DNA from: Lysinibacillus_B sp031181585
Lineage (GTDB): Bacteria; Bacillota; Bacilli; Bacillales_A; Planococcaceae
Direction of reading: 5' to 3'
Length of the DNA: 64,000 nucleotides
Assembly: GCF_047301505.1 (NCBI RefSeq)
Contig: NZ_CP154840.1
Location: 1,488,001 to 1,552,000 of the forward strand
Shown here: positions 58,618 through 64,000 of the stretch, one piece after another
Layout of the letters: every line of letters begins with the position of its first letter
How positions within the stretch are numbered: position 1 is the stretch's first letter
Notes under the pieces: generated by a model
Seen by the model: only the letters and a program-made list of their open reading frames with translations
Databases searched by the model: none
Told to the model about the DNA's origin: nothing
Position numbers and translations under genes: made by a program

Positions 58618-60147
58618 ATGCAAAGGCATTCTGAAACAATGAGAAAGAAATCTTGGATTGATAAAATGTTAGACGGGATTGAGCGTGCAGGTAATAAGCT
58701 GCCAGACCCTATAACACTATTTATCATACTTGCAGGTGTAGTACTCCTTTTATCATGGATATTATCGATGTTAGGTGTTTCGGCCGTGCAGCCCGGTACA
58801 GATGATGTGATCCAAGTGAAAAATCTGCTAAGCCAAGAGGGACTGATATTAATCCTAACACAGATGGTTTCAACGTTTACAGGCTTCGCTCCGTTAGGGT
58901 TAGTAATTGTGACAATGATTGGTATTGGTTTAGCAGAGCAGACAGGACTTATCTCGGCTGTGATGAAAAAGCTTGTGATGTCGGCTCCTTCAAAACTAAT
59001 CGTGCCATTTATTATTTTCACAGGCTTAGTCGGTAACTTAGCGGCTGATGCAGCATTTATCATATTACCACCCATTGCAGCGATGATTTTTATGAGTATT
59101 GGCCGAAATCCATTGGCTGGTTTAATTATTACATATGCGGCGGTAGCTGGAGGTTTCAGCGCGAATGTATTAATTAGCTCACTAGATGTATTATTACTGG
59201 GAATTACAGAGTCAGCAGCACATATTGCAGACCCTGAGTACACTGGTCGTGCGACAATGAACTACTATTTTTTAATCGTTTCAACGTTTTTATTGGTAGG
59301 GATCGGTACATGGGTGGCGAAAAAGTTTACTGAGCCGCGTTTCGGTAAATTTGAAGGGAAAATTGAAAAGTTAGAGTCTGTGACTGCGTTAGAAAAGCGC
59401 GGTTTAAAGTGGGCGGGTATCGTAACGCTCATTTATGTTATTCTCATCGCAATTACGGTCATACCGTCTAATGGTCTTTTACGTGACCCTGAAACAGGCG
59501 GCTTCTTAAACTCACCATTTATGTCAGGCATTGTGCCGATCATGTTATTCTTCTTCCTTTTGCCTGGTCTTGCATATGGTATTGCGGCGAAGGAAGTTAA
59601 AAATGATAAAGAAGTTGCGGAGAAAATTTTTAAATCCATTGCTGATATGGCACCGTTTATTGTATTAGCGTTTGCTGCTTCACAAATGATTGCATTTTTC
59701 AACTGGAGTAATATTGGTTCGATTTTAGCAATTAAAGGAGCTGAACTTTTACAGGCATTAAACTTTACCGGCTTGCCGATGATGATAGGATTTGTTTTCA
59801 TTTGTGCATTCGTTAACTTATTAATCGCAAGTGCTTCCGCAAAATGGGCATTACTTGCACCGATTTTCGTGCCAATGTTCCTATATTTAGGCTATTCTCC
59901 CGCGGTTACACAAATGGCGTATCGCGTAGGGGACTCTATTACAAATCCAATTACGCCGATGCTGCCGTATTTTGCTATATTACTATCATTTGCAAAACGT
60001 TACGATAAAAATATCGGTATAGGAACACTGATTTCAGCTTTATTACCTTTTTCGGTATTCTTTGCAATCGGCTGGATTTTATTATTTGCGATCTGGTTCT
60101 TATTCGGTTTACCGCTTGGACCTGGAGATTATATTTACTTAAAATAA
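58618..60147 (+). CDS. AbgT-family transporter
   Basis: A 509-residue polytopic membrane protein of the AbgT family (p-aminobenzoyl-glutamate uptake in E. coli; some members export sulfonamides). Landmarks are AGNKLPDPITLFIILAGVVL, GIGLAEQTGLISAVMKKLV, AVAGGFSANVLISSLDVLLL, SASAKWALLAPIFVPMFLYL and YRVGDSITNPITPMLPYF. ATG 58618 has AAAGGAG 9 nt upstream; ATG 58609 is too close to that site. The amidohydrolase gene follows after 12 nt, the same pairing as abgT with abgA/B. Confidence 0.9.
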   Translation: MQRHSETMRKKSWIDKMLDGIERAGNKLPDPITLFIILAGVVLLLSWILSMLGVSAVQPGTDDVIQVKNLLSQEGLILILTQMVSTFTGFAPLGLVIVTMIGIGLAEQTGLISAVMKKLVMSAPSKLIVPFIIFTGLVGNLAADAAFIILPPIAAMIFMSIGRNPLAGLIITYAAVAGGFSANVLISSLDVLLLGITESAAHIADPEYTGRATMNYYFLIVSTFLLVGIGTWVAKKFTEPRFGKFEGKIEKLESVTALEKRGLKWAGIVTLIYVILIAITVIPSNGLLRDPETGGFLNSPFMSGIVPIMLFFFLLPGLAYGIAAKEVKNDKEVAEKIFKSIADMAPFIVLAFAASQMIAFFNWSNIGSILAIKGAELLQALNFTGLPMMIGFVFICAFVNLLIASASAKWALLAPIFVPMFLYLGYSPAVTQMAYRVGDSITNPITPMLPYFAILLSFAKRYDKNIGIGTLISALLPFSVFFAIGWILLFAIWFLFGLPLGPGDYIYLK

Positions 60148-60159
60148 GGAGTGAACTAA

Positions 60160-61353
60160 ATGACAGTTTTACAACAAGAACAGTTAACTAATCTATTAAA
60201 GGAATACGAAGAAGAGATGATTCAGCTTCGTCGTTATTTCCATGAAAATCCTGAGTTATCATTTGAGGAAGTAAATACGCCAAAAACAATTGCGGCATTT
60301 CATCGAGAGCTGGGTCATGAAGTGCGTGAAGGTGTTGGCGGTAGTGGTGTTGTCGCAAAGCTAGTAGGTGGTAAGCCGGGAAAAACAGTAGCGCTGCGTG
60401 CAGATTTTGATGCTTTAGGCATTACAGAAGAAACGGGTCTACCTTTCCAATCGAAAGTGAAGGGGCGAATGCATGCTTGCGGGCATGACGGACACACAGC
60501 CTCACTATTAGTTTTAGCGAAAGCATTCAATCGAATGAAAGATGAATTAGCAGGCACTATTGTATTTATTCATCAGCATGCTGAGGAGATTGCGCCAGGG
60601 GGAGCGATCGCGATGATTCAGGATGGCTGCTTGGAAGGTGTGGATGTTATTTTCGGCACGCATTTATGGGCACCAACTGAGCTTGGAAAAGTACAAACTG
60701 CCAAAGGTCCATTAATGGCTGCAGCAGACGGGATTTATATCACCATTAAAGGTAAAGGAGGACACGGTTCAAATCCAAGTGATACGAAGGATTCGGTTGT
60801 TCTGGCGGCCCAGTTTATTACCAATTTACAACAGCTCGTTGCACGCCGTATTAATCCATTACGTCCGGCAGTCGTTTCGATTGGACATTTAGAAGCAATA
60901 AACCCTTTCAACGTTATTGCGGATCAAGTGTATATGAAAGGAACTGTACGTACTTTCCACGAAGAGGAGCGCGGTTTATTAGAACGTGAGATTGAAGAGC
61001 TAGTAAAGGCAACGTGTTATTTAACGAAGGCAGACTATGAATACGAATTTGTCCGGGGCTATCCACCGGTTATAAATCATGCTGCGGAAACAGAGCATAT
61101 TATGGCGTCTGCAGAAAAAGTCGCAGATGTGGAAGCTGTTGAAACCGTTGAACCGATTATGGGAGGCGAGGATTTTGCTTACTATTTGCAGGAGATTCCA
61201 GGAGCATTCTTCTTTACAGGAGCAAAAAATCCAGCGTGGGAGGAAGTCTACCCGCATCACCACCCGAAATTTGATATCGATGAGCGGGCATTGCTTATCG
61301 CAGCAAATGTGTTAGGGCAAGCAACGTTAGATTATTTAGCGAATAATAAGTAA
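60160..61353 (+). CDS. M20D-family amidohydrolase (AbgB/HipO-like)
   Basis: A 397-residue metal-dependent amidohydrolase: LRRYFHENPELSFEEVNTPK, VALRADFDALGITEETGLPF, metal site HACGHDGHTA, FIHQHAEEIAPGGA, GKGGHGSNPSDTKDSV and EPIMGGEDFAYYLQEIPGAF. Paired with the AbgT transporter, it probably cleaves the imported acyl-amino acid, such as a p-aminobenzoyl-glutamate-type amide. AAGGAGTG precedes ATG 60160. It is a paralogue of the gene at 42837. Confidence 0.9.
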   Translation: MTVLQQEQLTNLLKEYEEEMIQLRRYFHENPELSFEEVNTPKTIAAFHRELGHEVREGVGGSGVVAKLVGGKPGKTVALRADFDALGITEETGLPFQSKVKGRMHACGHDGHTASLLVLAKAFNRMKDELAGTIVFIHQHAEEIAPGGAIAMIQDGCLEGVDVIFGTHLWAPTELGKVQTAKGPLMAAADGIYITIKGKGGHGSNPSDTKDSVVLAAQFITNLQQLVARRINPLRPAVVSIGHLEAINPFNVIADQVYMKGTVRTFHEEERGLLEREIEELVKATCYLTKADYEYEFVRGYPPVINHAAETEHIMASAEKVADVEAVETVEPIMGGEDFAYYLQEIPGAFFFTGAKNPAWEEVYPHHHPKFDIDERALLIAANVLGQATLDYLANNK

Positions 61354-61583
61354 CAACAACTTTTGCAGTTAAATTACCATCTAAAGTTTATGATATAACT
61401 AATTGTTTACGGTTTTAGAAATAGATTTATTGATAGTCAAGAGATTATTTAATGCTTTCTAATGAAGTGGAGAAATTGATGTCCTTATATCATAGATACA
61501 ATGATTGACTGGTTGATTATTTTGATAACATTTTCGAGAAGGTATAATCTTTCATATTAAACTTACGCAACGTTTAATAACTG
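61354..61583. other. Intergenic stretch after the amidohydrolase gene
   Basis: An AT-rich 230-nt segment with no supported feature apart from the terminator that follows it. Confidence 0.3.
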
Positions 61584-61610
61584 AGACAGCAAACAGCTGT
61601 CTCTTTTTTA
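61584..61610 (+). terminator. Terminator of the abgT-amidohydrolase operon
   Basis: An 8-bp stem GAGACAGC / GCTGTCTC with loop AAACA, then TTTTTT. Confidence 0.88.
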
Positions 61611-61709
61611 TTTAGCCATTCGCAATCATCTTTACGAACAGAGTTTATTTTTTGAATTATGCTTGACCTTCAAGTTACTTTAAGCTGTAACATGGAATGT
61701 AGGGGGGAT

Positions 61710-62492
61710 ATGGATTTGAGTAAGTTCATGACAATACAGGAGTTTTCCGATAGAACCGGAGTTTCTAAAAGTGCATTACGGTTTTATGAATCGAAACATT
61801 TACTTCATGCAGCGGATAGAAGTGCAAGTGGTTATCGTGTTTATTCGGAGGACCAAATCGAAACGGTTAAATTAATCTCCAGTTTGCGGGTAGCAGAGGT
61901 ACCTATTAAAGACATTCAACTCTATTTAAAAGAACGAGATGAAAACAAAAGAAAAAATATAATGGACAATTGGATTCAGCAGATCAGACAAAGGATGGAT
62001 ATCCTGAGCACTAGCTTGCGTTACCTGGAGAGTAATTCCACGGTTCAGCAAATTTATCTCATTGAAAGAGCACCAGAAACGATTATTTGGTTCCCGGCGG
62101 AATCTGAAGTAGGGAAGTTCACAGATCACTTTATGAAAAGGGGAAAAGAACTAGAGAAATTCAATATACCAATCAAAAGCTGCTATTTAAAATATATGTC
62201 TGGAAAAGAAGTGGTGAAAGCTCAACTCGGCTTTGGCATTCCGGATACCGTAGAAATGGGCGGATTGGTGGAAGCAGCTGTTATAGAGCATATGGCTTCC
62301 TGTATTTGTATCGCGCTGTCATTCAATGAACCGATAACTGACATACAAAATGGTTATCGGAAATTAATCAACTATGCCAACGAACACCAATGGATTCCAA
62401 CTGGTCCCGTATTGGAATGGTATCGAGGGGATGATTTTACGGAAATTGACTTATTGATGCCTGTCACTCAAATAGAACAAAGGGGGATATAA
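61710..62492 (+). CDS. MerR-family regulator with GyrI-like ligand domain
   Basis: About 260 residues. The N-terminal MerR helix-turn-helix (MTIQEFSDRTGVSKSALRFY, SGYRVYSEDQIETVKLISSL) is followed by a coiled linker and a C-terminal GyrI-like/SOUL-type effector domain (ERAPETIIWFPAESEVGKF, FNIPIKSCYLKYM), as in BmrR-like multidrug sensors. Start uncertain: ATG 61710 is only 3 nt from AGGGGGG, while TTG 61716 has better spacing. It is followed after 3 nt by the C45-type hydrolase gene, which it may regulate. Confidence 0.82.
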   Translation: MDLSKFMTIQEFSDRTGVSKSALRFYESKHLLHAADRSASGYRVYSEDQIETVKLISSLRVAEVPIKDIQLYLKERDENKRKNIMDNWIQQIRQRMDILSTSLRYLESNSTVQQIYLIERAPETIIWFPAESEVGKFTDHFMKRGKELEKFNIPIKSCYLKYMSGKEVVKAQLGFGIPDTVEMGGLVEAAVIEHMASCICIALSFNEPITDIQNGYRKLINYANEHQWIPTGPVLEWYRGDDFTEIDLLMPVTQIEQRGI

Positions 62493-62495
62493 GGT

Positions 62496-63527
62496 ATGGA
62501 TATACAGGAAGATTTAATGGTGAGAATCGTCGAGTTGAAAGGGGACTATTATCAATTTGGCATGGAGCAGGCTAACGAATTAAAGTCATCATCAATCGTA
62601 GAACAAATGGAAGAGCTAAACGAATTGGCTGAAAATGCAAATATTGAAAATGCAAAGGAAATTATAAAAAGTGTTTCAGCAAATTTATATAAGGAGCTGC
62701 AAGGTTTGTCTAAGGGGTTAGGCCTGGACTTCGACACAACTGTAAAGCTTTTTAGCGGATATGATGTCCTCTTTCCCCAAATGGGCTGTACTACATTGGC
62801 AACAGGCGGCTATTATATACGCAATTATGATTTCAGCCCGGAAATGTACGATGCAAGACTTGTATTTACAAAGCCACAAAATGGTTATGCTGCGGTAGGA
62901 TTTAGCCAGCAGATAATTGGACGGCTTGATGGGATGAATGAAAAAGGACTCGTGGTGGGGCTGCATTTTGTTAATAACGAGCGTAGGGAAGAAGGGTTTA
63001 TTGCTACGACAATTGTTAGGATGCTGCTTGAACAGTGTGCAAATATTGAAGAAGCGATTACCCTCATTAGCAATATTCCACACGGCTATTGCTATAATTA
63101 TTCAATGACAGACCAGAGCGGGAAAAATATAATCGTAGAAGCATCTCCACCACAGCAAATTATCAATTTCACAAATCCTTTAATATGTACAAATCATTTT
63201 GAATCAGAAGTATTAAAGCTGAATAATCGAAAAGACATACAGGGATCGGTAAAACGAAAGAATTATATTCAAGCCCTTTTAAATGAAAATCTATCACCTA
63301 TGTCTGCTTATCATCAGTTTAATAATGAGAGCTCCCCATTATTTTTTAAGCATTATAAAGAGTATTTCGGAACGCTGCATACGGTAGTCTATTCACCTGA
63401 GGATTTAAGTATCATGGTTGGCGTGGGGGGAAATGCTCGTCCGCAAGTATTTCATTTTAAAGAATACATCAAGGGGGAAGTGACTCTTCCTCATTTGATA
63501 AAAGGCAGGATCAATCAAACTGGATAA
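62496..63527 (+). CDS. C45-family Ntn hydrolase / acyltransferase
   Basis: A 343-residue protein of the C45 / choloylglycine-hydrolase-like Ntn superfamily. The probable nucleophile is C98 in PQMGCTTLA, which in this family becomes N-terminal after self-cleavage. Other landmarks are YYIRNYDFSPEMYDARLVF, GRLDGMNEKGLVVGLHFVNN, GYCYNYSMTDQSGKNIIVEA and CTNHFES. Relatives include isopenicillin N acyltransferase and acyl-amide hydrolases; the substrate is unknown. It is co-transcribed with the MerR-GyrI gene, suggesting a small-molecule-induced amidase. AAGGGGGATATAAGGT precedes ATG 62496. Confidence 0.85.
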   Translation: MDIQEDLMVRIVELKGDYYQFGMEQANELKSSSIVEQMEELNELAENANIENAKEIIKSVSANLYKELQGLSKGLGLDFDTTVKLFSGYDVLFPQMGCTTLATGGYYIRNYDFSPEMYDARLVFTKPQNGYAAVGFSQQIIGRLDGMNEKGLVVGLHFVNNERREEGFIATTIVRMLLEQCANIEEAITLISNIPHGYCYNYSMTDQSGKNIIVEASPPQQIINFTNPLICTNHFESEVLKLNNRKDIQGSVKRKNYIQALLNENLSPMSAYHQFNNESSPLFFKHYKEYFGTLHTVVYSPEDLSIMVGVGGNARPQVFHFKEYIKGEVTLPHLIKGRINQTG

Positions 63528-63666
63528 GTGAAATCATCATACCACGATATGAAAAAACCATACGTAACCTTCTCATAGGAAAAGTACTTCCTATAAAATT
63601 GGTAAGTATCAGAATCCGTATGAAACAATTCTAATTGTAAAATATTTTAGATAGAGAAATGACTAG

Positions 63667-63683
63667 GAGAACCGTATGATAAA
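63667..63683 (+). repeat. Copy 4 of dispersed GAACCGTAT motif
   Basis: GAGAACCGTATGATAAA, one base different from the 5731 copy in the first 13. It lies between the C45 hydrolase gene and the last terminator. Confidence 0.4.
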
Positions 63684-63698
63684 TTTTGAGCTAAACAA

Positions 63699-63732
63699 AA
63701 AGCTGAGAAGAAACGAATTTCTTCTCAGCTTT
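63699..63732. terminator. Bidirectional terminator
   Basis: A 15-bp perfect stem AAAGCTGAGAAGAAA / TTTCTTCTCAGCTTT with loop CGAA. It overlaps the stop codon of the minus-strand gene. Confidence 0.88.
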
Positions 63733-64000
63733 CTTGCGTTTTGTCTATCGGTCTATTCTTATGGCGATAAAGTAATGCTCCCAGCAGGATGACGAGAACA
63801 ATCAACAGGAAATAAACAGGATGATGGGTTACTACGGCAATGACGCTAAAGGATGCTGAAGCAAGCACTAAGCCGTAAATCATGTTGCCTGCTGTTGTAG
63901 CGAGTATAAAGTGTGAAGCTTTAATAGTGCTTAAACCGGAGACAATATTAATTAAATTGGTCGGCATAAATGGAAGAATACGCCCGGATAAAACAAAGAG
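63725..64000 (-). CDS. TVP38/TMEM64 (DedA-like) membrane protein, C-terminal part
   Basis: The frame is open to the window edge, so the start is outside. The visible 91 residues begin LFVLSGRILPFMPTNLINIV, which fits the R-x-x-P-x-x-P/N loop of VTT-domain (SNARE-associated/DedA) proteins. They continue with two hydrophobic segments (FILATTAGNMIYGLVLASAS, VYFLLIVLVILLGALLY) and a charged tail. Family members are linked to lipid scrambling and membrane homeostasis. Confidence 0.7.
   Translation of the reverse strand, partial: LFVLSGRILPFMPTNLINIVSGLSTIKASHFILATTAGNMIYGLVLASASFSVIAVVTHHPVYFLLIVLVILLGALLYRHKNRPIDKTQES

Noticed and set aside
58584..59243. 219-residue minus-strand ORF antisense to abgT
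   Set aside because: It is composed of low-complexity shadow sequence over a clear membrane-protein gene and has no independent signals.

Overview
The window reads as chromosome of a low-GC Gram-positive bacterium of the order Bacillales, most likely the Lysinibacillus/Solibacillus (Planococcaceae) group. This is inferred from AGGAGG-type ribosome binding sites with frequent TTG/GTG starts, sigma-A promoters, many hairpin-plus-T terminators, and gene types typical of that group: a sphericase-like subtilisin, a Vpr-like protease, an NprR-size RRNPP regulator, a Bce-type peptide-resistance module, and ytcD-ytbD-ytbE. I saw no rRNA, tRNA, CRISPR array, intact insertion sequence or prophage.

Layout. 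1-8 kb: NUDIX hydrolase (with a decayed copy downstream), two unknown membrane proteins, a MazG-like pyrophosphohydrolase coupled to a PLD-helicase protein, a methyltransferase and an ATP-grasp ligase. 8-17.3 kb: CNT nucleoside transporter, SIMPL protein, DUF1801 protein, AlkD-like protein, DDAH-like amidinohydrolase, and a 1259-residue Vpr-like protease ending in about 27 Gly-Asn repeats. 18-21.5 kb: SseB-like, ankyrin and YwqG-like proteins. 21.7-24.8 kb: a subtilisin divergent from an HTH-TPR regulator that is followed by a 29-codon exported-peptide gene, a candidate quorum-sensing circuit. 25-33 kb: HTH/membrane pair, DUF4279 protein, VWA lipoprotein, an exported protein and a VanZ-like/two-component operon that share a promoter motif, and a TipAS protein left from a broken MerR regulator. 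33.7-37.5 kb: GntP permease, HisD-like dehydrogenase and LacI regulator with two near-identical palindromic operators.

37.9-39.7 kb: an ABC-F ribosome-protection gene behind a roughly 325-nt leader with two 7-codon upstream ORFs; the first ends in Arg-Leu-Arg, the known macrolide-stalling motif. 39.9-42.7 kb: ytbE, ytbD and divergent ytcD. 42.8-46.3 kb: M20 amidohydrolase, MarR with a quinone-reductase-like target, and a nonsense-disrupted isocitrate-lyase-family gene. 46.3-48.3 kb: overlapping adaA-alkA-ogt alkylation-repair operon. 49-53.8 kb: bceAB-like transporter with its two-component system. 54-56.6 kb: XRE-DUF1232 regulator behind a 45-bp palindromic promoter, an LCP ligase, and a broken rodA/ftsW. 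57-61.4 kb: regulator, AbgT transporter and a second M20 amidohydrolase. 61.7-64 kb: MerR-GyrI regulator, C45-family Ntn hydrolase, and the end of a TVP38/DedA-like protein.

Most of the window is small regulator-plus-target modules for antibiotic or stress resistance, secreted proteolysis and amide/peptide scavenging. They are interspersed with several decaying genes: NUDIX fragment, MerR half, isocitrate-lyase family, rodA/ftsW, an immunity-like relic, and a glycine-rich relic.
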